The position numbers and the translations under genes were made by a program. Shown here in pieces: positions 13,471 to 26,131 of a stretch of 64,000 bases of DNA. The notes under the pieces are model-generated. The model was not told the DNA's origin. It saw only the letters and a list, made by a program, of their open reading frames with translations, and did not search any database. This DNA is from Nissolia schottii. Lineage: Eukaryota; Streptophyta; Magnoliopsida; Fabales; Fabaceae. The stretch spans positions 224,045 through 288,044 of the forward strand of contig QANU01005108.1 in NCBI GenBank assembly GCA_003254905.1, given 5' to 3'. The stretch's first letter is position 1, and each line of letters begins with the position of its first letter.

Positions 13471-13640
13471 GTGTGGAACTAGGTTTCCCTAGTTATTCAA
13501 ATTGTTTAATACAATATGTTTTGATGATGACAAATACAATATGTTCTAATTGTCTATACTTATTATCTATGCTTATGTTTGTGGAACTAGGTTTCCCTAG
13601 TTATTCTATTCAATACAATATATCTTGATGATGACAAATA
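13471..13640. repeat. Two-copy tandem repeat of about 100 bp
   Basis: GTGGAACTAGGTTTCCCTAG followed by TTATTC, a CAATACAATAT-like block and TTGATGATGACAAATA occurs at about 13471 and again at about 13573. The TGATGATGACAAA words are typical of SIRE-type Copia LTRs, so this may be the edge of an LTR relic that continues rightward. Confidence 0.6.
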
Positions 13641-15719
13641 GAATAGAACAAACACATAATGACAATAAGAATGCAAAATGATGTTATATTTTAAATAAGA
13701 TTACATTTGATCTTGTATGATTGAACTTGATGGTATCATATAGCTTACACATCAGATCATACAATGATAAATAAGGAACATCCTTTTGAGAACATATCCA
13801 ATAACTTTCTATATGTGCCTTGATGGATTAACTATTGGATATATTTGTGTCTAAATGTATAAATGCATGAATATCAAGTGCGATAGTATTAGAATGCATG
13901 CATATTAAGCAAACAACATCATTGGATAATTATATTGATTTGGTATGTGCCTAATTATATATGCATGATGCATTGATTGATATATAGATGCATATTAAGA
14001 TATCGGAACACATTGGACTAACTATACTTTCAAGTGAATAATCTTATGTATAGGAAAGTCCAAGGCATCAAGAATAAGATGGAACAAGAATGAACATATT
14101 CATATGATGCCCAAAGTCAAAAGACGGAGCATAAAATGCTTATCCCTTGAAGAACATGGTAATGCCGAAGATAGGATGCGTGAAGAATACCAAGTCCAAG
14201 CAAGCAGTCAAAAGGATATAGTTTCTTAGGACTTAAGGTATTCTTGTCAAAGGAAAATTGATATACATCTCTCTCTAAATTCTTGGAATGATGCTATTAA
14301 ATGATCTTTTGATTCTAAGAACTAAAAATGGTTAAGATTGGCAGTAGGAATCAAAAGAATGAGAAAATGATGATTTGGCCTGGGAAAACTTTAGTCATTC
14401 GAATGACCAGGGTTTGTCATTCGAATGACCTGGTGAAAAAGCCATAACAGCTATAGATTTTATTATAGATTTCCATTATATTGGAAGACAAAGTGAATAT
14501 AAAGTGCTTCCACTAATTTGATGGATGGTCAACATATGCAACATTCAACTATAAATTGCTTTCGAATAATTTCAACAAGACACAACAATTTGGAGTATCC
14601 CTTTATCTCTTTGAGAAGTTGCATACTTCTATCTTACTTTGTTTTGAGAGTTTTGTTGATATACATCATTTGAGATATACCTTGGGTATTTAGGTGTATT
14701 TGGGATATTGATATAAGTGTTGTGAGATATCACTCATTTTGTAATAGTTGTCACTTTTACATGTGGATATAACTGTGAGAATAAACCACATTTATTTTTT
14801 ATATACAATTTTTGTTCACTTCTGCTATCTTTATTACAACACATTCATATGGTGTTTGTATTGTAGGTTATTGTTAGTTTATTTGGACTGTTTGGTACTT
14901 TGTAGTATGGAGGTTGTTGTAGAGAATGCGACTCAGGTCATGTTGTTTGTTGTGTGTGGTTTAGGAAATGTCTCCGTTAGTGTTTTTTTGGCACCATTTT
15001 GAGGTTAGACAGAGAAGACTGGAAGCGAATGGTGGATTGGACAGGTTTTTCACCCAAGGAAGGTGGGGGAAAGACACATGGGGTACACGTACAGGAAAGT
15101 GAAAAGGGTGGGAAGTGATTCCTGTGCAAAATAAAATACTAAAGGGTTTGTTTGCAAAAACTTAAAAAATTGACTAAATGAGGTGTAGTGGCACAATAGT
15201 AATATTTTTCCATCAATTTTTTTTTAATGAAAAATGGGGTCTCATGACAAGAGACCAAACCTCAAAGGTCTCATGGTAGAAGGCGCCGCTAAACAATATA
15301 TAGACTTAGAGATCAACCCCACTGTGATAAGACTAGGGAAATGAAGAGGCTATATTGCCTTCCACCTTAGAGTTGTATGGCTAATTTTTACCCTTCATAG
15401 TGAAAAAAAAAGGGTTTCCCATTCACCTTTAAAGGATCGCTCCTAGACCATTTTAAGAAAACACATTCGTTTTTCTTTGATTTCAAACCTTGATGCTACA
15501 TAAGGAGAAAGCCTTCCCATGTATAGATGTGAATAAGCTTCTACACAACATCTACATAACCTTTAGAGATAAGGCATAGTACACAACAAATTAGACACTT
15601 TAATTATAGACTATGCACATAGCATTTAAGAATAAGGCATAGTACTCACACGTGATTTTCTCATGCACATTTAAGCTTTCAATCAAACAAAAGGTTTTGT
15701 CAAAAATTTCTTTTATAAT
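13640..15719. other. Gene-poor stretch, probably a decayed Copia-type LTR plus spacer
   Basis: No coding region is supported. Positions 14394-14407 and 14416-14429 each carry the 14-bp palindrome GTCATTCGAATGAC, only 8 bases apart, a kind of word seen inside LTRs elsewhere in this window. The sequence at 14580-14760 is rich in GAGATAT words. No LTR ends or target duplication could be fixed. Confidence 0.35.
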
Positions 15720-16368
15720 TGTTATGGACTAGCCCAAATGGGCCTCCGAAAAACTCCACGGATCATGGGTTATGTTAAACATCGTGGAAAAATCGATAAA
15801 TGGGATACCAAAAAATATAGAAAAAAGATAGATAACAGATAAATAACAATTGTATTATTTGAGAGTTGCTGTGTTTCTTTACATAGGAGGCTGAGCCTCT
15901 TTATAGGGTGAAGACTTAACGACCAAAAACACAACAACCAAAAATAAATTACAATCAATTTAAAAGGTCATAATTAAATCAAATAAATCAAATTAAATCA
16001 TTTACAATCATAAATTATTCTTAACAGGTTAGAAGCCTAATCAGTCTCCCTCGAAACAACCATCACTGAACATGGAGTAGGATCCGGGCCTAAGGAGAGA
16101 TCTCCCGCGCCTGAGAAGAAAATCCGGGACAACGAAGAAATGCCCGAAATCATCCCCGCCCATCTTGATGAGCGATCAACAGACATAAAAGGAACCATTC
16201 ACTAGGTATGAGTCAAAATCCAATCTCTTACTTTTTCTTACCATCATACAAACACTTATTTGAGTATCAAAGTGCTTGCAGGTACTCCTGCCACTGTTCC
16301 AGAGACACACTAAGGAGGCCTGAAGTCCTACACCCGTCCGAGAAAACCTTCACCTTGGTACAATAACA
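15720..16368. repeat. LTR-like segment with TGTTAT...ATAACA ends
   Basis: The ends form a perfect 6-bp inverted repeat in LTR style (TGTTAT / ATAACA), 649 bp apart. The 3' half contains CACTTATTTGAGTATCAAAG followed by TGCTTGCAGGTACTCC, resembling the ends of Tat/Ogre-type gypsy LTRs in legumes. Flanking bases (ATAAT and AAGTT) do not form a clean target duplication, so this may be old or rearranged. No element interior adjoins it. Confidence 0.45.
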
Positions 16369-16493
16369 AAGTTATTTAATGATTTAGCATCTGTGATCAA
16401 CTTACAATAATGTAAGTTTATATATATACTAGTACGGAATTTGCATAACACTAAACTTTATTATTATTTTTTTTAATGAAAGTTTTGACTTTA

Positions 16494-16690
16494 TTAAGAA
16501 GAAGAATCAACAACAACATCAGGAGCCAAAAAGTTTGAGGCAACTTCATTCCAAACATCAGAACCTAAAGCTAATGTTGACTTAGCTAAAAATTTAGTAA
16601 CATAATTTGCAGAATGATAACCAAAGCGACAAACAAAATTTAGAAAACAAGATGCATAAGTAAAAATATTCTTAGCCAAGGATCCCAAGT
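16494..16690 (-). pseudogene. Small LINE RNase H C-terminal fragment
   Basis: The minus strand encodes HSANYVTKFLAKSTLALGSD then VWNEVASNFL and a short tail before the stop at 16494. This pattern (heptad-like N-x-V-A...LA...SDVW) is the C-terminus of the plant LINE RNase H domain. Nothing upstream (16700-16800) continues the domain, so it is a short, dead, 5'-truncated insertion. Confidence 0.6.
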
Positions 16691-17129
16691 GGGAAAAATC
16701 TTTGTCTCTGTCCTTGAGCTTGGAAATTAAACTTTTTGAAATGTGAAAAAATTATTATTTTAATAAAATTCATCATCTTTTTTATTCTTTAACAAGTGTT
16801 TTAAATCCATAAAATTTTTATCAATCAAATCATTAAATTATAATTACATATTACATATATTATTTATGCCAAATTCTTTTTAAAAATTGAATATAAATAA
16901 GAAAGCGATTGAACATAAATAAGATTTAAAATACTTATTAAGTTAATTTAAGTGTACCTAAAACATATATCAAATGATTTTAAATGAAGTGAAATTTTGT
17001 AGATATGAAAAATAGCATATGAATAATACCAACGTCGAATTGAATATTAAATTCTAGTTTAGAGATTCCAAACCCTTGTAAAAAAGGCCTGCAGTTAGGT
17101 GGCGTCAAATTTGCCTAATTGCTATTAAT

Positions 17130-17232
17130 AAATAACATATCGACTTACAATCTGAGTATCTGCTTGTCTAATTTGTCAAATAATTGAGGAAAAAAAATAA
17201 CATATCGACTTCCAATCTGAGTATCTGACTGT
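17130..17232. repeat. Tandem duplication upstream of the SOG1-like gene
   Basis: ATAACATATCGACTT followed by (A/C)CAATCTGAGTATCTG occurs at about 17131 and again about 68 bases later. It lies some 540-640 bp upstream of the ATG at 17768, so it is in the distal promoter region. Function unknown. Confidence 0.6.
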
Positions 17233-17767
17233 GAATTTTGTAACTCTTCAAATAAAAGTGTAAAAGAAAATATTAGAATATGGAGAGCTGTTTACGTGTA
17301 CAGCCTTGCGTCATTGTTTGGACTGAGATGGTATAACCAAAGTGTTGTTACTTTTTTCACCAAAAATGGTAAAACACAGAGGTAAAACGATAGGGGCAAA
17401 ACGGACAATGCAGGAATCTTAATAACGTTAACTTCTTTAGCTTGAGGAGCAAGTTGTGAACAGTGGCACATACACGGATTTCGAAGTATCCGAACCAACA
17501 GGCTTGGGTCCGCTTCGGTCAACTGCTGGCCAAGAAAACCACAGGCTCGTTCCTTCTTCCAGTGAGAAGACCCACAACGAATCGCACAGCTTCGGTCACC
17601 GAGGCTCTTCCATTCCTGTGCCAGCAAAGCCCCATTAGAAGATTTTCCCGCTCACTCAACACTGTCACTGTCACTGTCTTTGTCTCACTCGGCGATCGTC
17701 GAACCTGAATACGCTGAACTGGTCTTCTTCTTTCGCCCACTGTGTCTTCGTGCAATTCCTTGACACA

Positions 17768-20700
17768 ATGGCTAGGTGAGCTTAGAACGATAGAATCAGC
17801 TTAGCGACATTTCCAAGCTTCCATTTTTTTTGGAGTTGCAGAGAGACATGTTTTTTTTCCCCCTTTTTGATTGTGTCTTCTTCTTGTTTAATCGGGGATT
17901 GTTGGGTATTTTATTTTTTTCTCAATTGGGGATGACATGGACTTGGTCACATTCGCGTCTTTTATGCCTTTTGCTGTTTTGCCAATGACTGATATGGACA
18001 GTTTGTTTTGGATTTTTCAATTTTTTTTTGTTTCCCTTCTGTATCTGGAAAAGCTATTTTGCGGGTGGGAAAAGGAACAGTTTGAAAGTGCCGGAAAAGG
18101 TAACCATAGGGGTTTCCTCAAGTGTCGGTGAAGAAGAACCCTGAGTAGAATCAGTTTTACTGGACACTGTGACAGTGTCAGTCACCGGCTAATGTTACAT
18201 TCCACAAAAGAAGTTACATTTTTGTGCTTTGGCTTTATGTGGGTCCTGTTTACCCGCCCAGAGTAAAGCAGTTGTTAAGAAAAGTTTTCTGGAGGGAATT
18301 TCAAGAGTGAAAAAAAAATGTCATTATGTGGGAGATAATTAACAGCTCATTACCTTGTGTTTAGTCCTGTAAAGGAACAGGGGTTTCTGCCTAATGGTAT
18401 CATTAGATACATGCGAATCTTGGTATTATTTTGGACTGATGTGGTGGGAGAAATTTGATGTTTTGTGTGTTAAAAGACTTTACATAGCTTCATTACAAGT
18501 ATACTACTTAACACTAGTCATTTTCAATTCCACCGGTAGTAAGATATGTTTCTGCTATTAGCAGCACATGGAGTTGTGTCCCCAAAATCCCCTTTCTTTG
18601 TTGCATTTTAGCATGATTTTTCTTCATTTGACCTTGTTTCTACTTTGCTTTTGCATGGTTGGATCTCTCAGGATATCTCATTGATGTATACTGAGTTCTT
18701 TTGTTTTTACCATGGAAAGAAGCAGAATTTTCACTTCCATTGAAGATATCTTAGAAATTCTAGTTTCTTTTATCCACCAATGCTTTCATGCAAGTCCTTC
18801 TTATGAATTGTTGATGGCTTATTGGCTTATTGTTGATGGTTCCTCAACAGCTCATCTAGGCCTGCTTGGAGCTTCATCTCTTCATCTCTTGCATTTGATT
18901 TAGTTCTTTTTCTTTCTTAGCAATCAACTTTTTTTTAGCCAAATGTTCTATTAAAATTTAAAGTTCTTATTTCTTCTTCATTTTCTTAATGGAATAATGG
19001 ACTCTGCGTATTTATTATTTTCTTCTACAGGAGCTGGCTTATTGACATCGGAGGATTTGCAAAGAAAGTAAAAAGCAATACTTTGCCTTCAGCTGATCAA
19101 ATCAAGGACTGTGGGGCATATCGTGATTGTCCAAACTGTTATTATCGTATTGATAACAGTGATGTATGTTATTCAACTTAATATTCATTCTCATTTCATA
19201 ATTGTTCAAATTCACACATGCACCAAAATGGAGCAAAGTTAGAAGCAATGGACTCTTCTCTTTTAGTAGAGTCCTTCATGATAATATGGAGTTTGTTAAT
19301 GCTCCAAGTTCCAATTCCGTTACCCTACATTTTTTCTTCTTTTGGAACTCAGTTAATCAATGTATTTGATGTTGCACTTGTGGAAGGGTTTGCAAAGTTT
19401 ACCATACCGGGATTAAATTCTTGAATATGTTTTAGCACGGATTTAAATGATCGCAGATGTTTCATTAGGAATATTTCTTTTCCTGTGTAGGTTTCTACCG
19501 AGTGGCCTGGCTTTCCTGTTGGTGTGAAGTTTGATCCTTCTGATGTAGAACTCCTAGAACATTTAGCAGGAAAATGTGGCATTGGGAACACAGAGCCGCA
19601 CATGTTTATTAACGAGTTCATCCCAACACTGGAAGGAGACCAAGGAATTTGCTACACACATCCAGAAAATCTTCCAGGTGAGGGTTCTCTGACTTTTTAT
19701 TTTCAAATATGTAAACACTAGCCATTCTTTCTGCTATACTTAAATGACTAATGAACCAATAAAATAAAGTCATTATGTTACTAGATCAAAGTGATATAGA
19801 TGGTCCCTAGTGGAGTAGGTTATGCAAAAGAGTCGTTGATGACATGTCAATGTAATATTGGACTTCCTTCTGCACCTAGGCACCATTGTTCTATATATAT
19901 CTGACAGAATAAACGACCTAATATGGTCCAGCATATTGTGAGTTAAAGTAATGGTTTCATCAAATGTCAACAAGCTCCTAGCATTCTTTGCCTTACTAGA
20001 CATATATTTTCCCTCTTTAAACAGAACCCAATCAATATTCAGCTCATGTTAATCGATAATGATGCTTAAAAATTACATTACATCTTGTTTTACCCTTCTT
20101 TGATGGCGGGTTAGGGGATGGCAGATTTTTATGATTGCCAAACTTAAGAAATTGGCTGCTTTTATGATTATCTCATAATTGATTTTCTGCATGTTTTGAA
20201 TACTGAATTTGTCTGTCGACTTCCATTGGCTCTTTTTCTGAAACCATGTCACTGAGCAAATCATAACTGTTCTGTCTCAGGTGCCAAGAAAGATGGGAAC
20301 ACTGTCCATTTCTTTCACAGAACAATCAATGCATATACTACTGGTCAACGGAAGCGTCGAAAGATTCATCATCAACATGGTTTGGATGAAGAGCATGTGC
20401 GGTGGCATAAGACGGGTAAGACGAAGGCCATATTAGAGGACGGAGTTCATAAGGGCTTTAAGAAGATCATGGTTCTTTATATAAGATCTGAAAAAGGGTC
20501 CAAGCCATATAAATCCAATTGGGTGATGCACCAATACCATCTAGGGACTGGCGAAGATGAGAAGGATGGCGAATATGTGGTTTCCAAAATTTTTTATCAA
20601 CAGCAAAAGCAGACTGAGAAAAATGAGGAGAATCTCGTGGCTGAAGGTTCTGACTATTTGACATCACGAACAAGTCCAAGGACACCAAAACCAAATCCCC

Positions 20701-21876
20701 CCAATCCACCTCGAACAGGAAAATGTGTTGACTATGATGATAATGTTGATGAAGCTGTGCTCTCATTTGCTCAGGTGGGTAGCTATATATGATGCATGCG
20801 GTTAATTTTAACTATGAGTTCAATCATCTTGTAAAGAAATCAAATTAATAAGAGAAGCCAAATGTAATATGTTACACCTCTAACTAGCAATCATAAAATA
20901 TAAAGGATTCACTTGTAGTTAAACTTCTATCTCTATACATAATTTGATAGACACTACTTGAAAAATCAGAGTAGAGAATAAAACTAATAGGTATTCTTTG
21001 GTTTTCTGAACTGAGTCTGCATTGTATTTTAATGAGATTTAACTTCTATGAACTAGGATACCAAGTCTTTCCTCGGAGAACCACATGCCCCACTACCTGA
21101 GGCTCAGGATCAGGACAATGCTGGTGACCTTACATGGTTGGCTGGTGAATCACAGGCAGCAGAAAACTATGAGTTTGATGGCTTGGGTGACATCTTATTG
21201 TGCAAGGAAATATTGGATTCTTCGGCTCTATTAAATGATTCTGGATTTGACTTTACTACTGTCAATGATGGCTTTGCTTCCAACACAAACGAAATGGCTG
21301 GGAATGATAATTCTTCTTACGGAATTTCTGTTCTGGATACCCTGGAATTGGATACCCCTCCAGATTTTGATCTCTCGGTAAGCATCTGCTTACCCTTCCT
21401 CACTCTACCATCTATTTCAAGTGTTTTTCAACGATAGGAACTTGGTATCTATTCAAATATGTAGACTGAAAATACTGTTCATTAATGAAAGAACTGATAT
21501 TTCCAGTGGGGAAATTCAGTCTCGGAACCAGAAACAACAAGTAATACAAGTAGAAATGCAAAAAAAGTGAAGAGAACAAATAAAGAACTAGCTTGGGTGG
21601 GTATTAAGGGACCCTCAGCCCTTCTAGTTCCTTAGTTCTTGCCTACCTCCTTCAGCTTGATTCTTTCCCATATATCGTTAGCTGCAGCCATTCCTCTTCT
21701 TTGTCCTAGTCATCCTAATTTATTTCTCGGCTGTAATTCCTCTTATTTGAATGATTTAATAATTACATGGGTACTAACATTCAATTATCTGACATGCTTT
21801 ATAATTCCCACTTTGGATGCAGAATTTAAATTTTGGTTCTCAAGACAGCATCCTTGACTGGATAGACAGGATATGA
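17768..21876 (+). CDS. SOG1: SOG1-like NAC transcription factor (DNA-damage response regulator)
   Basis: Six exons join in phase with GT-AG borders: 17768-17775, 19031-19163, 19491-19677, 20281-20774, 21057-21377 and 21823-21876, giving 398 aa. The start is the only one that fits the conserved MARSWLID opening, and exon 1 codes for only two full codons plus two bases, a layout known for SOG1-type genes. A Cys-rich block ([18 protein letters not shown]) precedes the NAC domain (about residues 52-205: [58 protein letters not shown]). The acidic C-terminus ends [14 protein letters not shown]. In Arabidopsis SOG1 is phosphorylated by ATM at SQ sites and drives DNA-damage transcription. Here I see SQ at residues 306 and 387 in the C-terminal half. 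The protein could instead be a NAC044/NAC085-type paralogue, but the N- and C-terminal ends favour the SOG1 group. Confidence 0.92.
21507..21596 (+). other. Possible cassette exon in the last intron of the SOG1-like gene
   Basis: Within the 21378-21822 intron there is a 90-nt stretch with no stop in the required frame, preceded by a TTTCCAG acceptor and followed by a GTGGGT donor. Its length is a multiple of three and both neighbours are phase 0, so inclusion would add 30 residues with a basic run ([11 protein letters not shown]) just before the final 17 residues. Whether it is used is unknown. The family's usual C-terminus is made without it. Confidence 0.35.
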
Positions 21877-22216
21877 GGTGCTTTTTGAAGTTGATACAGG
21901 TACTAACCCTAAAGTATCCCATCAAATTGCATGGCCTCTTCAGCTGCTGTGGTTTGTACAGCTCTTGGATGCTTCACCATCCCTTTAAGTACATGAAGCA
22001 TAGGTTTTCTCATGATGCTGGCAAGCTCAAAATAGTACTGATTGTCTCTGGTTCCTGAGCTTCTACAACTTTTGTCGTCTCATGATGGGAGTTTGGGCGT
22101 CCTTTATGTGTGCGGTATTTGTTTGAAATTGTTTTTGGCGGTGTGTTTGTTACATCTAAGGCCAATCCTAAACTATGTTTAGTACTTATTATATCTTTCT
22201 TAGCCTTGGAAGTGGT

Positions 22217-22282
22217 AAATGTTGTACTAGTACTAATTTCTAAAATCCAAAATGTTGTACTAGTACTAATTTCTAAAATATA
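22217..22282. repeat. Tandem 33-bp duplication in the SOG1-like 3' UTR region
   Basis: AATGTTGTACTAGTAC followed by TAATTTCTAAAAT occurs twice in direct succession, about 340 bp after the stop codon. Each copy contains the palindrome GTACTAGTAC. Confidence 0.65.
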
Positions 22283-22299
22283 TGTGCTAGATATTTGAG

Positions 22300-25080
22300 T
22301 GGTTTTATGTGAATATTATGAACATATGGCAGTTAAAGAACTTCAGTTCGCATCGTACATCACTTTCTTTCTCCATGGTCTTCCATGGAAAAATACTCCT
22401 TTTAGTTCTAAGCGTGACTCACTTTTATTTCCAAATTTTAAAATGAGTCTATTTAGTCTATGAAAATATAAATTGCGAAGTAAGTTAGTCTTTCACTCAA
22501 TTTCTATTAGTGTGAGATGACATGACCATGGGTTCAAATTTGTTAAAAAAAAGTCCTAATCTCTAATTTTTCATTTTTTTCTCTTTATAAAATCTTAAAA
22601 TCTCATTTTAACTTAGAAATGTGTAATTTTTACATGACAAGATTAGCATGATTTGTTATTATCAATTTAAAATGTGAGATTTATACATAACATAAATAAT
22701 GAAAAAAGATTTTGTAATGTGAAAATTATGAATGAGAATGTCTATTCTCTTCTAACCTAAATTTACTCGTAGCTTTCTCATTTTTTTACATCTTCAAAAC
22801 ACAATCAAAATAAATAGTCATTGTTATGACAATAAGTTTTTTTTTAAAAGAAAATTAAATTTACATTTAAATTTAAATAATCAAGAAAAGTTATTACTTT
22901 GTAAATTAAATTTTAAGTAGTAAAAATTATTGATTGTTGATGATAAATATAATTATTATTAATAAATATTTGTTACACTAAGTAGTTTGTGATTTGTTGG
23001 ACCCATTGCTATTAAACTTGGCTCAATCGCACAACACCAATGGGACATTAGATGACTTGTAAAACCAGACATAATTAAGTACATATATAAACTTTTAATT
23101 AAATATGAAATGCATAATTAATAGTATAATATGACATTTACTTAAACAGTTTTGTTAAAAAAAACACTTGTTGAAAAAATTAATAAATGTAAATTTTTTA
23201 TTAAAAAGATAAAATTGCAAGTTTTCAATGTATTAAAACGTTGAAATCCTCAAAATATTTTTAATCTTTAATTAATATATATATATATATATAAATAAAA
23301 TTACAATTAAAGTGAATACTTACACTTTAAGGGATTAAATATGATCATTTTGAAATTCAGGGACTAAAATGACTTACGTTTATACTTTCAAAAACTAAAG
23401 TGGGTATTTCATTGATGCTTATGTGTCAATTAACGTGACACGTCAGCAGTTCCGCCACTGAAATATACCATAGGACTAAAATGAATCAAGACCTGCACTT
23501 TTAGAGACTAAATAAACTCATTTTAAAATTTAAAGACTAAAGGATTCACGCTTACATAATAACGCTTACACAGGTATGCATTGCGTTGTTGTAGGTGATA
23601 TGCATATATGCATTCAATGTATAACAACAACAACAACAACAACAACAATAATAAAAAAAAAAACTATAAAACATTTTTATAATTAATATTATGTATATAT
23701 TACATCTGCTTGTTACCATGTCTGTGAAACGTCTCATGTTGTGTGGGGGTGTTTTCACTAAGTGATGACTCAACCCTCATCAATGTTATTTTTTAGATAG
23801 CGTTGAAGATGTAAATACTTCTCTCCTTTAGTAGATTTCAGCTATCAAATATTTGGTGAACTTCACTTTGCAGTGGAGATAGTTATCTTAGTTAGTAATT
23901 TATGTTATGTTAGTTTAAAGTCCTCCATTAAAATATAGACATAAATTGTTAAATATTATGATTTCATTTTCAATATTTTATTTTAAAGGACATCTAATGG
24001 ATAACTCTAAACTGACATAATCATAATGCTTATCCCTAGCCAAACTCTTCAAGTTTTTTTTTTTTTGAAGTGAATTGGTTTTCCATTAATACAATGTAAT
24101 GTTAAAAAAGGGTAAAATTAACATTTCAAACAAAATATCTTCTAACTCCTTATTTTTCTCTTTAAAAGTGAAGCCAAAATTTTGATGGACCCCGTACCGC
24201 TTTTCCCCGTAATTTCTATTTGCATTTAAATAAGAGTAAACTTCAAAATCTACTTATTTTTTCTCCTTTTTTATTTATTTATTGTAAAGCCAATTCATTA
24301 TTAAAAGTATTGGAAAAGAACAAGTCAAATTCCATGTAAATGCCCCAAAACAAGTCAACACATACTCCACTGCAACACAAGAAATATTCAAAATTTAAAA
24401 AGCAAAAACTTGCCCAAAAAAACTGTTCAATATTTATGCAAACAAGTTGATGGGAAAACAACTACCATTAATTTACAATATGGATTCTATGATTTTAAGC
24501 TGTAACCATTAGCGGGGTGGGGGAACCATGTAATATACCGCAAAAAATTGGTAATTTGAGAAGTATAGGTTGATAGTTAATAGATAATTAATGTTTTTAT
24601 AAGAGAAATACATCATGTACCAAAAAAAAAAATTTCACTAAGCGCCCACCAATATTAAATATTAGTTTTTTCTCATCCAACCCGCTCTCTCTTACTCACA
24701 TTCTTCTCCTTCTTCTTTCATTTTTTTTTTCTCGCTCCAACCACACACTTTCCTTTCATTTTTGTTCAATTATTTCTCGTATATCTGTTTTTTTTTTCAT
24801 TCTATTGTTTTCTTCTTCTTTGTTTTCTCTTTTCTTGTTCTTTTTTTCTTTCATTTCTTGTTTCGTTATTTGTTTTTGTCCTTTTTTGGGGTTTGTCTTC
24901 GTTTTTTTCTTTTTCTTAAGACGTTATGGAAAGCATAAATGAAGACATTATTCTTTAATCCATGTTACTCTATAAATTTTGTAATGATTTTGTGTGGTGT
25001 AATGTTTGTTTATCTGTGTTGTAATGTTTGTTTATAACTTATAAGTGTTGTAATATTAATTTGTTTATTTATTCGTTAGG
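22300..25080. other. AT-rich intergenic region with microsatellites
   Basis: No gene is supported. Visible items: a (TA)n run at about 23276-23292, an (AAC)n run at 23622-23648, recurrent GGGACTAAAATGA-type words at 23330-23560 typical of dispersed legume repeats, a pyrimidine-rich tract at 24665-24925, and repeated TGTAATGTTTGTTTAT words at about 25000-25040 that resume at 27700 on the far side of the Copia array. Confidence 0.5.
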
Positions 25081-25129
25081 TGCAGAGGATTTTCTTTGCT
25101 ACTTCTTGTCTGGAATATCCTCTCCATAA

Positions 25130-25560
25130 ACTATCATCTTGTTGACAAAGTCAGTAACATGAGCAAAATATTATTCAACAGTTTCAGAATTAGACATTTC
25201 ATACCTTTCATATTCTCGACGCAAGGACTAAAACTTGAATTTCTGGGCCTTTTCAACTCCTCTATATGATATCTTCAAAATTGTCCATGCTTCTTTGGTT
25301 GTTTTGGCATTAGCTATTTTACCAAAAAGACTGAGTAATCTATTCCCTGGTGAATGTGTGGCAATGTCAGTTGGTCTCGTCTATGAGCAGTTGCATCAGC
25401 TCCATATTGAAATTCTGGGTCAATAAAGCTTCGAATATTGTGTGCCTTTAAGTGAGTGGACATCGAAAGCTCCCAGTAATATTAATCTAGTTTCCTATCT
25501 AGTTTGGGACCAGACCAAATAATATTGTAATTGTTTGCCATGATGGCTCTATGAAAATAA
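25130..25560 (-). pseudogene. Second Copia gag N-terminal fragment
   Basis: Highly similar to 26680-27110 but with more damage. It begins near 25550 with a MANNYNII-like start and fades out near 25130. It follows the left LTR and its primer binding site, so it is the start of a second, truncated element copy sharing that LTR. Confidence 0.6.
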
Positions 25561-25637
25561 GTGTATGAGAACTCTTTTGTTCCTCACAGACTTTCTAACA
25601 CAATTGGTGCTGGACTAAACCAGCTCTGATACCAATA

Positions 25638-26122
25638 TGATATTAAAACCCACAAAATAATAACTCACTCAAGTGTTTTTCACTCAAACTCACTAACACC
25701 TAAAAGGTGCAACACTCACACAATATAGAGGAAGAGAATTTCTTAACAAAAGACTTTTCATTCATAAACTCTTATGCACCATAACTAGGATGCACAGACA
25801 CTTTCATACATAACTCACTTGAACTCATATACTCTCATGCACCATAACTAGGATGCATTGACACTCATTTTGATCCTAAAAGGATACGTAGACATTGATC
25901 CTAAAAGGATACTTAGTACATGTGCATGACTTGCCTTTATATAGGCATCCTGCAGCTCTATAAAATAACATGTGTGTTGTGTATATGGCCTTTAGATAAA
26001 CCTTATCAACTTATCTAAGCATAGGTTGGAATGATTATCTAATTATGGGTTGTCAATCTTATTTAGGCGCCACAATGTTTGACTCAATCTTTGACCAAGC
26101 TTGAGTTAACAAATATCTAACA
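25638..26122 (-). repeat. Copia LTR (left copy)
   Basis: Minus strand from TGTTAGATATTTG to TTAATATCA, 485 bp, preceded by a polypurine tract (AAAGGAGGCAA) and followed three bases later by TGGTATCAGAG. It contains the repeated CACCATAACTAGGATGCA word twice. It acts as 3' LTR of the short interior on its right and as 5' LTR of the partial interior on its left. Confidence 0.75.
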
Positions 26123-26131
26123 TTGCCTCCT

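Noticed and set aside
15720..16368. Confident solo LTR call
   Set aside because: The ends are LTR-like but flanking bases do not match as a target duplication; kept only as an LTR-like repeat.
20467..20766. 99-codon minus-strand frame
   Set aside because: Antisense shadow of SOG1 exon 4.
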